From contig JAWWNJ010000011.1 of the NCBI GenBank assembly GCA_037176885.1, forward strand, positions 248,001-312,000: a stretch of 64,000 nucleotides of DNA, read 5' to 3'. Numbering within the stretch: the stretch's first letter is position 1; each line of letters opens with the position of its first letter. Below the pieces are notes generated by a model. That model saw only the letters and a list, made by a program, of their open reading frames with translations. It was not told where the DNA came from and did not search any database. A program made the position numbers and the translations under genes. Of the stretch, positions 1 through 11,695 are shown piece by piece. Source of the DNA: Favolaschia claudopus (Eukaryota; Basidiomycota; Agaricomycetes; Agaricales; Mycenaceae).

Positions 1-446
1 GATATCAGATCTGAAGCCTTTCACCGCTTCCTGCGCTGCCACATAGACATTAACACCGATGTCCGTCTGTTGTTTGAAATCCTCGAAGGATAATGTCAAG
101 GGATCTTCGGAAACAGGTGGCAGTATGCGAGCGGCAGCTAGTTTGAAAGGAAGGAAAGGTCAATATTTTGAAATAAATCAATAAGCCTTCCCCCGATGTA
201 CACACCGTTGAAAACGACTGCGTTTGGCGGACCGAGTTCTTTGTTGACCGTAGCAAACGCAGCTTTCACGCTCTCGGTATTGGCGGCGTCCACCGCCACC
301 GGAAAATATCCATCCTTCTTGACCTGTTCGAAGTCTGGATTGCGAGACCCAAGTGCGATCTTGTATCCTTTGCCTTTGAGTGCAGCGGCGGTATGGTCGC
401 CGATATTTTTGCCAGCCCCGATGATGAATGCGACGAGAGGTGCCAT
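1..446 (-). CDS. Short-chain dehydrogenase/reductase (SDR), 3' end cut by window edge
   Basis: NAD(P)-dependent oxidoreductase of the SDR family; the substrate cannot be told. The start is the ATG at 446. The N-terminus has the Rossmann motif GAGKNIGDHTAAALKGKGYK, with the glycine pattern seen in SDRs. A later SRNPDF stretch fits the cofactor-specificity loop. A 68-nt GT-AG intron (205-138) joins VVFN to AAAR, which restores the SDR N-A-A motif at the end of strand beta4. Exon 2 (137 to 1) then runs off the window, so the Y-x3-K catalytic pair lies outside it. A TATA-like element sits about 65 bp upstream. The family call is firm, the specific function unknown. Confidence 0.85.
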
Positions 447-512
447 CAGTATTCAACAATTATCCGATGTAGAACGAATTCAACGAAGTACGTTCCAAAA
501 TGGTTGAAGGAA

Positions 513-518
513 TATATA
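513..518 (-). promoter_or_regulatory. TATA-like box of the SDR gene
   Basis: TATATA, read on the minus strand, lies about 67 bp upstream of the SDR start codon at 446. Spacing fits a fungal core promoter. The call rests only on sequence and position. Confidence 0.4.
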
Positions 519-786
519 GCGATTTGGACAGATCTCAACCACTGTGAGGATGACTGAGCACCGTTGAACTGACTCAAACATAGCGAGTCAACAACCTAGT
601 AGAATTGAGTTCTCGTGGGATATTCACCTAAAGCCCTTGACTTGAGCATCGGATGCGTTTCCGAAACTCCCAAATTGAGCAATTGAGCGACGAGACGTAT
701 TCTTTTCCTAGTCGAAGCCGAAAAAATGTAGCGATATGGTTTGTAAAGCTAAGTGTTGCTATTGCGCAATTTGGACCTCATTCTCA

Positions 787-806
787 TTCCTTCCTTCCTT
801 CCTTCC
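787..806. repeat. (TTCC)5 microsatellite
   Basis: Five perfect tandem TTCC units in intergenic DNA. A simple repeat with no evident function. Confidence 0.9.
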
Positions 807-1006
807 AACCTTTGTAATACCGATCTCTGAATAGTTAGCCAGATATACTGTCATTCAATTGAAAGTTCGCAAAAGCTATCGCGACTCATGATTTGTGCTG
901 CCAATCAAAGCAGGGACTGCTCGTAAATCAACCGTCCTGACGAAAACGCGGCCCCATGCGATCCCCACCCTCGGCGGCGTCCCTCGTTAAATCTGCCTAG
1001 CAGTTA

Positions 1007-3204
1007 TCAAACCGTCGCAGTGCAGAGCGCAACCACTGCGAGAGCGGCCAGCAAGGGATTCCAAGTTCGCGTCAAGGCTCCGTTGGTCTTGGCTTTCTTG
1101 TCGGAAAGCACAGATGTAGCCTGAGGGGTTGAGCGAAGCGTGCCAGTGAGTTCGGCAGCTTGTTGCGATGCAGCCGTGGGGACTACGGTGACTTTGGGCT
1201 TAACATCTGCGTCGGCCGGCGATAACACGGGAACAGCTATGTACATATAGGTCAGCGAAAAGGGGCCAGACCTGTAAGAAAACAATGGTTCGACTTACAT
1301 TCGAAGTTGCCTCCATTTTCAACAGCTTCGTCGACGGCTTCCTCCAATTCTTCTGCGGCATTATCCGGGACCCTCGACACGAAACCAATGCGAGGCGGGT
1401 CTTGTGAAGGATGAGTGAGATTCCCGAAGTGAAAAGCCACAATATTTCTTGTTTCATCGAAGTCAACCAAAGGCGATAGTATACGCGAAGAAATACATAC
1501 GATTTGAAGAAAGGGTCTCCCAGATTCCATCTGAACAGAGCGCCGACGCCAGGCGCATCGGTTGAGTCTATTCTGTTCAACACGCAAGCTGAGGCATTGT
1601 TGTGGGCGACAGGAGTAGGAAGGTCGCGAGGGTCTATAGGGAACATCTTCAAATTCGTTAGATCAGATACAATATATCGCCAAACAGAAGTGTTGAAGCG
1701 AACCTTCCCTCCAATCTTGAAAGCCAGATTGTGGAACTTGGCACAGTCCACCAATGCACTGTTGGGCTGTTCTGGGTCATAGAAATCCGGGGACATCGTT
1801 TTGAGAATATCTGAAACGACATCCTTGGGGCCACGAAGGATGGAGTTTCCCTACCAAATTACATCGATTGTTGCTCTAAAATTCTGACATGACCACTCAC
1901 CGTGTCAATGAGTGCGGACATGCGGGCTGAGTCTACACCGCCAGTTGCGGGGATCGCGGAAGGTGCCAGCTCGACACCGTCCAAAAATACGCCCTCAAGA
2001 TCAATCTCCCAGCTGTAGACTCGTCTGAGGCTGTAGATATAGAAGTGGAAATGACAGCTTACCGCAGCGGATAAACCTGAATTAATTTTAATCAGTTGCT
2101 TGCCAAACGACAACAACTGAGCATACCTCATTGGGTGCGAAGGAAGGAGCGACATGGCCGCCGTCTGCGGGGCTGTACAGCCGAACGGGAACCCACGTCA
2201 GGCTGGAATTGTCGACACCCTCGGGCAGTGTTCCCAGAGTAAGGGCACCTGGTCCGGAGACGTCTATCGTCGAGCGTTGAAGGGCAACCTACATCCGACT
2301 TAATGCGATCTCAAAGTGGGAAAATGAGTGATGAGTCACTGAAAACATGGGGTTTTGAAGGGCACCGGATTGCGCGATTCGAGAAATGAGTGGACCGTCA
2401 GAAAATGAGGATGCAACGAAGTGCTCCACGTCGGCTTCCTTCCCAAATTCAGCTTTGACCGCTGCATATTGGATTTGGCTAATCGACGAATTAATTCCCG
2501 GAAAAAATGAGAAGGGATTCAAGTTCGCTCACGATTCAGCGGGGAAGCCGAGACCCAATATTCCGGCAACACCGTACTCGACGACTAGAATCATAATGAA
2601 GTGTTTAGCGGCATAGCATCGAACGCGGAGATAAGATTACCTGGGTTCGTCGTCTCGTCAATGGCGGCAAAGAGCTGGTCGTCAATCGCGACACCCGCGA
2701 CGGAAATGGTGTCCGCAGCCACTGGGCCCGAAGCATAGGTTCCAGTCTTAGAGTCGCCGTACCGCATCACGACACTGGCACCGGATTTCTTGAGCGTGTC
2801 GGCGGGAACACGGCTAGTTCCTCGGCCCTTGGCGCAAACATTTTCGGTACAATCAGTGGAGACGACCCAAAGGTCGGAAGATCCAGTGTCTGTAACAATC
2901 TTAATGGCTACCGTCCGATGATGGCTGTGCAAACGTACCAAGATTAACGAGTGTTGCTGTGTTTCCCAGTTGAATTGGCACCGTGTAAAGCCTGCGAAAT
3001 CACTCGGAAATGTCCAGACATTTTTGAAGTTGTAAGGACGCACAGATCAGAAAGGTCTCCGAGACCAACCGTGCCCTCTACGGTTCCGCGTTCCCCAAGA
3101 GTGTCGTCATTCTTTCTCGCAGAGAATCGCCGGGACGTAGGGGTGGGCAGAGCCAAGGTGACTGAGACGAGAAAAAAGAGCGCAAATAAAGTACTAGTGA
3201 ACAT
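1007..3204 (-). CDS. Pepsin-family (A1) aspartic protease with GPI-anchor-like C-terminus
   Basis: Secreted or wall-anchored acid endopeptidase. I chose the ATG at 3204, because the following MFTSTLFALFFLVSVTLALP is a good signal peptide; an in-frame ATG at 3306 would put about 34 residues ahead of it. After splicing, the pepsin fold is clear: YTVPIQLGNTATLVNL, then the first catalytic site DTGSSDLWV, the flap region with MRYGDSKTGTY, GILGLGFPAES, and the second site SALIDTGNSIL. The intron 2938-2890 splits the first catalytic Asp codon (G|AC), and another intron falls between Thr and Gly of the second site. The C-terminus is Ser/Thr rich and ends in a hydrophobic tail (about NPLLAALAVVALCTATV), as in GPI-anchored yapsin-like enzymes. 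The family is certain; GPI anchoring is inferred. Confidence 0.88.
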
Positions 3205-4795
3205 TGTCAAAAAGCGCGCGGCACTGCCAAAGAACAAGGACTGGATAGAAGAACGAAAGAAAAATCCAGCCCAACCGGGAGAAAGGAAAGACGAACGAAA
3301 CCCCAAGAAGCGGAGGAGAAAGAAATGAAGACAAGACGTGGGTCCCAGCTTTTAAAGTATCAACGGCATGTTGATGCAGCGCGGATCTGCATTCAAACGG
3401 GCCAAGAGCAGCCAGTCATAGCCGAGATCATTGGCTGGCAGGGCTCAGTCAACACTGAGGATAGCAAATTGGAAGATGGGGTGATCAGGCATCGTAGCCT
3501 CTCAAAGCTTCAAGTTCAACTGCAGTCTAGCCAATCTGTGGTTTGAATCGTTTCCTGGCAGTCAGGTACGTGTTTACGCGATCTTCGTCGAGTCGAGTCA
3601 TACCGATCACGTTTCACAAACCAGTCCCTTGGCTTGCAGGGCACATCTTGGACCATTCGACCGTTGAACCGTAACGTGAAGGCTCAGCATCGAGGTATTG
3701 ATTCACGGCTTAGTGATCACAGAAGATCTGAAAAACAAAAAAGAGAGGTGAATGAACCAGGCCGAAGCTGTTGCTGATTGGTTGTCGACCCATCACGCAA
3801 GCTGATTGGCTGCCACTTGGCTTTCCGAACAGCAATGAGCGACGACGAATAACGTATCCAGATTTTTGGGCGCTCTCCGGGCGCTCATGCTGGCCAATCA
3901 TGGGTAAGATAGTGTAAGATAACCAGATAAGTAGGATGTACTGGAGAAGATGAACAGGAAGGATGGGTGGAAGCAACTCTAGCAACTCCGAGACACAAAT
4001 GAGCTAAGAAAAAGCTTGAGCCGGGAGTGACAGAGACCCAGGAGTCCGATGAAGACAAAAATGGAGACAGAGACGGGCGGGCTGATGAGCTGAGGGGTTC
4101 GAAAGGGACTGAATTCAAGCAAGTGCCACAAAACACAAGGAAAAAGTGCAAATTCACGTGATGGTGTGAACCAGTGTGAACACCTTAAGCGGAACCACTC
4201 ATGGCTGAGAAACTCAAAAATTTGCTGTAAACCGCGTCCTTGCGCGTGGTACGTGCTTCAGTCACCTCTTGAGCTGCTCATGGCTTCAATTTTGTTTGGG
4301 TTCGAGAGTCAAGACAGCTGATATGTGGCATGTACGCGCCGGCGCTGTGCGACTGAGTTCAAGGCTGAGTTGCTCCAACTCGTTCGACTCTCAGCCATTT
4401 TCCAGCATATCGATGAACACTACAGCTGAGATTCGACTGCCAGTCGGTTGCAATGCACCGTTAAGCATAGGGGCTTGCGTCGTAGCACGCCGTGTTGCGG
4501 TCTTTTAGAGCCCAGTTCCGACAATCCTAAAGTGTGATTAAACTGGGGGTGTTATCTAGAGTATTTCAGATGTTTTCTGCAAGGTCTCCGGCTCACTGGC
4601 GACCTTCGACTGTTTGGGATAGAGTGTCGGAACGACTTGGCAGGTACATCATGTCAGTCAGTGTGGCCGGACTCAAATTATTGACAGGACGACAAATTAA
4701 CGGACACTGCCTGCATCCAACACGTTTAAATCCAGCAGTGTGTCGGTGAGCACTCCCGAACCTCTGCATCTCTCTACCACAACCTTGAACCTCGA
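3205..4795. other. Intergenic region, divergent promoters
   Basis: About 1.6 kb between the protease start (minus) and the 4796 gene start (plus), so it must hold both promoters. Short open frames are present but show no recognisable domain, no signal and no splice logic. I see no RNA gene or repeat. Confidence 0.6.
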
Positions 4796-5983
4796 ATGTC
4801 CGATCCACATACTGTCATTGTTCTCGGATCCTCCCCCGAATCTTATTTCATCGGCCATGGACGACGCCATTATGTCGAAAATATGTCAGAATCGTTCACG
4901 AATCATGCCAAAGACACCTTGAATGTCAGTATGACGACCTGGGCGAGGTGAGTAGCGTTAGGATATCCGAATCGATTCTCATCGAGACCAAATCCGATCC
5001 TTGCAGTGTCAGCAAGGACCTGGAGACATGGGTTACCTATGATGTTGCAACAGACAAATGTGCGCTGAGCTTCCTGTACACGGGGAATGAATTCTACCAC
5101 TGACACCTCCACGTAGTCCATTTCAACGGGAGCATACACCAAGACATCCGAGACCATTTGTCAGGCACCAACGGAAAATCCCTGACCGACTTTGTAGCCT
5201 TTCCAGACTCTGACGATCCGGGCTGCTATTTCTCCAACGGCAAGAGCCAAGGCGCCTGGAACGCTTTCCTCGACCAAAAAATCATAGATAAGCTCAACGA
5301 AGTCAAAGCCGGGATCGACGACTTTGACCAAGGGATCAAGGGAATGATATTTGGCAAGGGGAAAACCTTCATTCTGATGTTTCACGCTGGGTTTGTTGCG
5401 GAGCTGGACGACGAGGAGTTTACGGACGAAGAACATCCCTTGATCAAGGTGCTTGCTTCATTCGGTTTCTTTCAGTCAACCCGCGTCTCATCGTCATTCA
5501 AGGTCCTGAGAGACCATTCAGAGGGCTGGTGCATCGAACGCGGATCCACTTTATGTTTTTACGATTCTAAATATTTCTTCCTCAAATTTAAGAAGCCGGG
5601 AACAAGCCAGACGATGATGCACTGGAATCTTCCTATCGGTATGGCCGAAAAGCTACAAGATCTGCAGGAGACAGCGAAACAACCTGAAGAGCTGATGGGT
5701 AAGCTTTTGCGAGCCAATCTGTAAAGAGAAAGCGGACTGACTTTGGGATGGTTCTAGCGATAATGGAGAGTGACCAGATGTGGATGAAACTCGCGCAGTC
5801 CCGAATGGTGTGTCTTGCTGCTTCTGCGTTCGTCCGCAATTGACTGGATGCTCATTCCTCGCGGTACAGAACATGCAGCTGAACATGAGTACCATGATGG
5901 CACAACAGATGCATCGCGGCGGGCTCGCCATGCTAGCAGCAGTTACAGGAGGAACGGTTGTCGAGAAACCGTATTATTCGTAA
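4796..5983 (+). CDS. Unrecognised fungal protein, five exons, about 316 aa
   Basis: I do not recognise the family. Exons 4796-4947, 5007-5059, 5117-5698, 5758-5807 and 5870-5983 keep one frame (951 nt). The start ATG opens MSDPHTVIVLGSSPESYFIG. An in-frame TGA at 5101-5103 would end a naive reading. It falls inside a 57-nt intron (5060-5116) with a GTGCGC donor, a CTGAC branch site and a TAG acceptor, so the gene appears intact. The core is a mixed alpha/beta-looking soluble region with acidic segments and the stretch GWCIERGSTLCFYDSKYFF. The C-terminal 40 residues are rich in Met and Gln and end in KPYYS. There is no signal peptide or membrane segment. Function is unknown. Confidence 0.75.
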
Positions 5984-6662
5984 TTTTGTTCCCTCTTGTA
6001 TGTATTGTGTATATACAATTCACATTCCGGACTTGAAGCTGTATCTGTCTGCCCAGAATCGCATCTATTCTATTCCATTCGTCCTTTGTCGACCGACATA
6101 ATTGGCTACAGTACGGTACGATACGTTAAGACACTGATATAGAGTAATAGAGCAACCAGAGGAAACACAGAAACCGCTACTGTAAATCCGTGGGGTAAGA
6201 GGGATGGATGTGTGTACAAGGGAATAATTAACTTAGATATGGTATGATCGAGCCACAGACATGCGTGCGTGCGTATGAGGGATGGGAGGAGGAAGAAACC
6301 AGAATCATGCCACGTAAAAAGGAAAAACGAAGGTAACCAGTTAGATAAGAGAGCGAGATAGTCCGTTGTGGTGTGATGTGGTGGGGATGGTATGGGGAGA
6401 TAATCGGTGTGCGTGTGTGTGGTTGATGGGATGTGGAAGAGGAGGAGGAGGATGCGGAGGATGGAGGGATGCGACGGGAGGTTGGTGTGATATAACGAGG
6501 GTGGATTAAACGAGCGACGTGCGCGGGGCGAGCGTATGCTAATGCGGGGGAGCAGAGGTCGGTCTGAAGGCGGGGGTGTCGGTAGGAAGGAACGAGGCGT
6601 AGTCATGACCATATACATACACAAGAGACGAGACAAGAGAACACAGACGGCGGCAAACAACG
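5984..6662. other. Convergent intergenic region
   Basis: Lies between the 3' ends of the 4796 gene (plus) and the GH5 gene (minus). It is purine rich with short GT and GGA runs. The 184-residue minus frame here is low-complexity Pro/Ser/His and reads as a composition artefact. Expected to hold two 3' UTRs. Confidence 0.55.
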
Positions 6663-9220
6663 TTACCGCATCGCCGGCGGCGGCGTCGCCCTCGCCTCCA
6701 CAGCAGCCTCAACCGTCACCGCCCTCAACCCCCTCGCCGCATTCGTACACAACGGCGCGGGCGGCGGGTTCGTCGTCCCCACATACGGGTCATAATAGAA
6801 ACACCCCGGCACAGGCCTCATCATCCCGTCCGAATCCTGCTGGTTCGTCCACCCCACCGGCGTCGGCTGCGCATTGCTGTTATCACTCGCAGCCTTCTTG
6901 CCGCTCGCCGCTGGCGCAGCAGTGAGCTGCGGGCCCGGCATCGTAATGGGCGTGCCCACGGGCGCGTACGTCGGGAGGACGTTCAGCGGGGAAGTCTGGT
7001 CGCCCGGGAATAGGACGAAGGGCGGGGGCCACGAGTTGGCGTCAAGGAAGTCTTGCGGGATTTGCCCTGCGCCGGCGCCGCCTGTTTGCCACGATTGCAG
7101 GGACCCGGCGAAGGGGTTCTTGTTCCCGCATTGACCGACGGCTTCGCGCGGGTCGGTTGGCATCCAGCCTTCTTGCAGTCCGAGGGAGTACGACCAATGC
7201 GGAGCTTCGATGTTGCCGGAGCTGGCGGGGCCGATCTTCCAGGTCCAGAAGAAGAAGTTCTAAGAGGCGCATTGTATGAGTATACAAGGCAAGGAAAGAA
7301 GAAGAAATCAGAGCAGCAAAAACGCACCTGCAACGCGTCCATACTACTCTTCGCAAACGTCTTATACGCATCCTTCGTCGGCTGATCCCAATTCTTATAA
7401 TTCAGCCAATCATCCTCACAGCTCCCCAACCGATCGTGGTGCCCATCCAAGGTAAACGTCCCATCATACCTCGAGCCCTGACCCACCCCATTCACATACG
7501 TCCCGCAATCCGTCACCGCGTTACTGAACTCCCCAGCAACGATGAACCCAAAGTTCTGCATGGTGTTGTTGATGGTGGCGCCCCACGCGTCGCAGGGGTC
7601 GTTCTGCCGCTGGGTGATGGGGGACGCGGATTGCCCGCCGAAGCAGAGGTAGGGGTGGAAGTCGAGGGAGGCGCGGTCGGCGTTGGGGAGGAAGCCGGCC
7701 CATTTGTCGGGGCCGATGAAGCCGTCGTGGAAGGAGACGTAGGGGCCGTTGCCGGCGCCGAGACCTGAGGCGAGACGGACTTTGTTGTAGGCTTCGACGT
7801 AGCTGGGTGCAGGTTAGTACAGTAATACCCCATGGATGAAGATGGTATGGCGAGGGGACAAACGTACTATCGGCCTAAGATGGGCTGGGTGATTGCGCCG
7901 CCTTGAGGCTCGTTGGTGATACCGAAAAGGGGGATAACGTCCTTGTATTCGGGCTGGCTGATGAACTCGGCGAGGATACGAATATAGTCGAGCGAGCGCT
8001 GAACGAAGTAAATGAGCCATTACGTGGCAAATGGGTGGTATGAGAAAACAGACACACCTGAGCGTTGGCAACCCCCATGGGTCCAAAGAGAACACCATAA
8101 CCGCCCAATCTGCCCGAATGATTCCACCCATTCTGCGAACCAGGAAGAGCGTGGAGATCCAAGTTGATACGGATACCATACTTCCTTGCCCAGCCGATGG
8201 CCTTCAAGAAGTAGTTCCAGCTCGTGCGGGGCAAGAAGCCCTCGTTATCGAGGACCTCGATCGCCCAGTACCCGATAGGGATACGGACGAAGTTGAGCCC
8301 AGCGGCAGCGATCTGCATGAAATCCTTCTCCGTGATGAAGGTGTCATAGTGCTTCTCGAGCTCGGCCTGTCCACCAGCTTGAAGGAGGGTGTACTCGTCG
8401 ATGACCTGGGGGCTGCCAGGAGGGGCAGCGGCCTGAACGGTTTGATAAAGACCGGGAACGATGAAGGGCTCTGTGACAAGCCAGCCGCCGAGGTTGACAC
8501 TTGGCGGGAAATGAATGAGTGCCTGAACGTCACACTAGACAAAAATTTCTGAATGGCTCACCCCCTGATCTTGTCGACGCCAATATTGAACGTCTCGTTC
8601 AAGGCAGGAGTCCAAGAATTCGGTCGTGCGCCGTTGTTAAAGGGGTCCGTAGCGTCCCAGTACCAAGTCCCGCCGAAGGGATTGTTGTATGTGAATGTCG
8701 AGCCGTCGTCCGCAGTGACTGTGCTGCCATCGCTGCCCGTGACTACAGCAGCAATCTTGTTAGTCTGAGAGTTGTTTGACGACGAGGAAGACGAAGAGTC
8801 GTCCGAGTCCTTCTTCTTGAACACAAAAGAGTAGAGAAGACCACCGGCAATAGCCAGAAGGATGAAGACGCCGACAATGGTGAGGAAAACCCAGACTCTC
8901 TTCCGCTTCTTCTCCTGGGGAGCGATGTAGGTTTGGCGCTTCTCCTGGAAGGAGTTATTCCGTTGAGGCTGGAAGCTTTGCTCGTCGTGGTAGTAGGAAT
9001 TGGTAGAGTCGTATCCGGGCCTCCCTGGACCACCGGGGTTCAGGGCGTAGACACTGTCTGCATACTGGGAAGCATGGTCCGGATAAGGGTCTGAAGAGTA
9101 GGTGTGGTTTGAGGCTAAAGACAAAGAAGATTCGTTGCGGGAGTAGTCCTGGGGGTAATGAGGGGCAGCGTAGTAATCCTGCGAGCCATGTTGCAGCGGC
9201 GGCTGCTGCCAGTGGCTCAT
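6663..9220 (-). CDS. Glucan 1,3-beta-glucosidase (GH5, EXG-type) with type II membrane anchor
   Basis: Exo-1,3-beta-glucanase acting on wall beta-glucan at the cell surface. The ATG at 9220 starts MSHWQQPPLQHG; the in-frame ATG at 9331 lacks support. Residues 1 to about 125 are a Gln/Tyr/Ser-rich cytoplasmic tail, followed by KKRKRVWVFLTIVGVFILLA, a stop-transfer-oriented membrane helix, and a Ser/Asn linker. The catalytic part has VNLGGWLVTEPF, FVRIPIGYWAIE, LDLHALPGSQNG, the acid/base site FGITNEPQGG, the nucleophile region IVAGEFSNAVTDC and FFFWTWKIG. Introns interrupt it; the first runs 8561-8500 and is followed by an exon that restores GVNLGGW. A Pro/Ala-rich C-terminal tail of about 120 residues extends beyond the barrel. 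This matches membrane-anchored fungal D-type exoglucanases. Confidence 0.92.
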
Positions 9221-11695
9221 TGAGAACACAAAAGTCAAGAAGAAAGTCCGCTGCCCCGCCAAGTCCCTATGCTGCTGATGTACCCTTTGATCTTCCCTCG
9301 CTTGTCCCAGAGGAAGGCTGTGCGTCGTCACATCCTTTGATTGGCTCGGGAGTCGGCCGACCGCGCGAGGTATTCAGAAAAAGAAAAAGAAAATACATAG
9401 AGGTAGTACGTCCGAATCCAAGGGTCTACGAAAATCATCGAGTACTATAGCGAGCAAGACTGAATTTTCCAAAAAAAAATCTCAACCCAGTGACTCACAA
9501 CCAGACAACTGACGGAATTTATGGCAGCGACGGGAGACTCAGCCCGCCCGTCTGTCTTCTTAATACAGCTCTATAGACCGCATCGCACATTCGGACGGGG
9601 ACGCGGAGGTTGGGCGTTGACAGGCTCAATGACGCTTGTTATGCACTTCAGCTTTTTTAGCGCCAGTTCAGCGCAGAGGCCACAGGCGGCCGTAACATGA
9701 CGGGAGTTGGTACAAAAACAAAACTCGGCTGAAGAGTGTAAAGCTCAAGTCAGCTTCAGTTCCGATACGGAATTCCGGAAGGAAGGAATTTGTGGCGGCT
9801 TGCGGACCCCGTTTCAAAACTCTTGCCGCGGTGGAAAGACAGTCTTAGGATGGCTCAAGTAGCCCAGGGCCAAGGCGGGGGAGGAGCGAGCACAGAGACT
9901 GAGCCAAGATAGTCTAGGTGAAGGTGCGAGGACAGTGTATCATTTCGGAATAGCTCAAGAGGGTATGTATGGCTGACTTGAAGATTTTCAAGTCAGGAGG
10001 AGGAGGAGGAGGATAAATTAGTCGCAAGTGAAGAGCCAGAGGATTATCCACGCTTGGCGCGAGTGGTTGCCAAGATTCAGCATTGAGCCTTGAAAGTCTT
10101 GGTGGCCTTCGTCGTAGTACGGCGAAGAAAACATCGCTTTCGCTGCTTGAGAAGACCCGGAAAGCTTTACAACACCTTGAGAAATTCAGCAGAGGAGGCG
10201 CAAGAATGGTTCGCTAGGAGTTACTCCGGACTGGAAATAAAAAATAAGGGAGTTGGATGCGATAAATCAAAACTGAAGACAATGGCGCCAAGCAAGCGCC
10301 GACTCGGAGAGCTTGGCTGCCTTGCGGATTCAGATGTCTTGATCACGAAGCCCCGGCGAGTCGAGATATTCAGTCTGAGCAAATGGATTCCCCTCCAGAG
10401 GTTCAAGAGGTCAACGTCGACCGGTCAACATTCAACGGCTGGGTGAATAATCGGCGTGAAAACAACAAGTCTTTGCCTGGGGACAAGAGACCCGAGCCAA
10501 TCAGACTCTAGTCTGTTGGTAACCGCGACAGTGTGACAGCTGCTCGAGGTATGCCGGCATGTGCGGAGTTTGAATTCTTTCTCACGGATTCTTGTGCTTC
10601 GTCCTCGCTCATTTCAGGGCGGTTCTACAAATTTTGAGAGACAAAGTATGCTGTATATTGCTCTCAAAGCGCTCTATCTTCTCAGAATATTGATTGTTTC
10701 CCTTAAATCATCCAAACTGAACACTCACTGAAATTGATAGGCTTACCGCCAACTCAGCATTGGAGGGATTCTTTTGCGGGCAACCAGCTGCCAGTGAATT
10801 AAGTCCACATTTCTGGGGTCTTCCGAACCAAAATTCCAGTTGAAGGCACGCTCAGAGATGGGCAACGAAAGTCGAGGAATTTTCGAATTACGGCATAGCC
10901 CGGGCAACAATCCGGGCATCAATGTCTTCAACAGACTACAACAACCGCAGGTACGAGGACATATTGTTGTAGCGTCTGTCTACGAGAGACTAATCAGACT
11001 CACCGTTTCACGAATCACGAATCACAATGATCCGAGTCGGCAAGCTCCAGAGAGCGGACCTGCGGACCGACGGTCCGTGAGTGATCCGTCCCACGCGTTA
11101 ATGGCACTCGAGAGGTCACACCGAACTGAACGGTCTTCCTGACTCTTCCGCTTCCATGTACTTACTAGTTTGAGTGTCTTGAACTTCGCTTCTCCTACTG
11201 TCAATTCAAGGCAAAAACCGGCTTCGCATTTCGGCCATATCAGGCGCGCGCCAACGGCGAGCCACGGGCGAAGCGCCGTAGAGTCACCGTGACTGGCAAG
11301 GCCAGTTCTACAAAACGAAGCTAGCAAGATTCACCGCCAACTTGCGGGCCAAAGCTTGGATATAGGCTATAGCACATCTCAGACGATCTTCGTGTGTCTG
11401 CCTTCCTACAGTGCGCTCGCCGGTCCCGACGGTCAAACCGGGGATGACACGGTGTTCATGGCGGTGTAATCGGATATTTTCTGTCGCGTCAAACTATTCT
11501 CGCCGTCACACGCGCCGTGCACTGGCAACTCAATCGCTTCTAAGTTTACCGACTGTGGCCATGTTCCACCATCACCACATACCTCCTGCGTAGGTTAGCC
11601 TGACAATGATGGACCCAGGTAAAAAAGAGCCCGGTAAATGATGTACGCAAGCCAGCGCAGCGCGCCTTTCCTCGACCTTTCTCCCCACTGTCAAT
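9221..11695. other. Long intergenic region with divergent promoters
   Basis: Roughly 2.5 kb separate the GH5 start (minus) from the membrane-protein start at 11696 (plus). A GGA run lies near 9998-10013. The open frames here are short, overlap on both strands and give no recognisable protein. I see no RNA gene. It may hide a short unrecognised gene or old transposon sequence, but I cannot show either. Confidence 0.5.

Larger units (their letters stand above)
447..1006. other. Intergenic: SDR promoter and protease 3' flank
   Basis: No gene is supported here. It holds the promoter side of the SDR gene and the 3' flank of the aspartic protease gene. Five TTCC units form a short microsatellite at 787-806. 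Confidence 0.6.

Noticed and set aside
5101..5103. In-frame TGA in the 4796-5983 gene, suggesting a pseudogene
   Set aside because: A 57-nt intron 5060-5116 with GTGCGC donor, CTGAC branch site and TAG acceptor removes it and keeps the frame through to the stop at 5983.
6106..6660. 184-residue minus-strand open frame downstream of GH5
   Set aside because: Low-complexity Pro/Ser/His/Leu sequence from a purine-rich 3' region, with no signal, domain or splice support.
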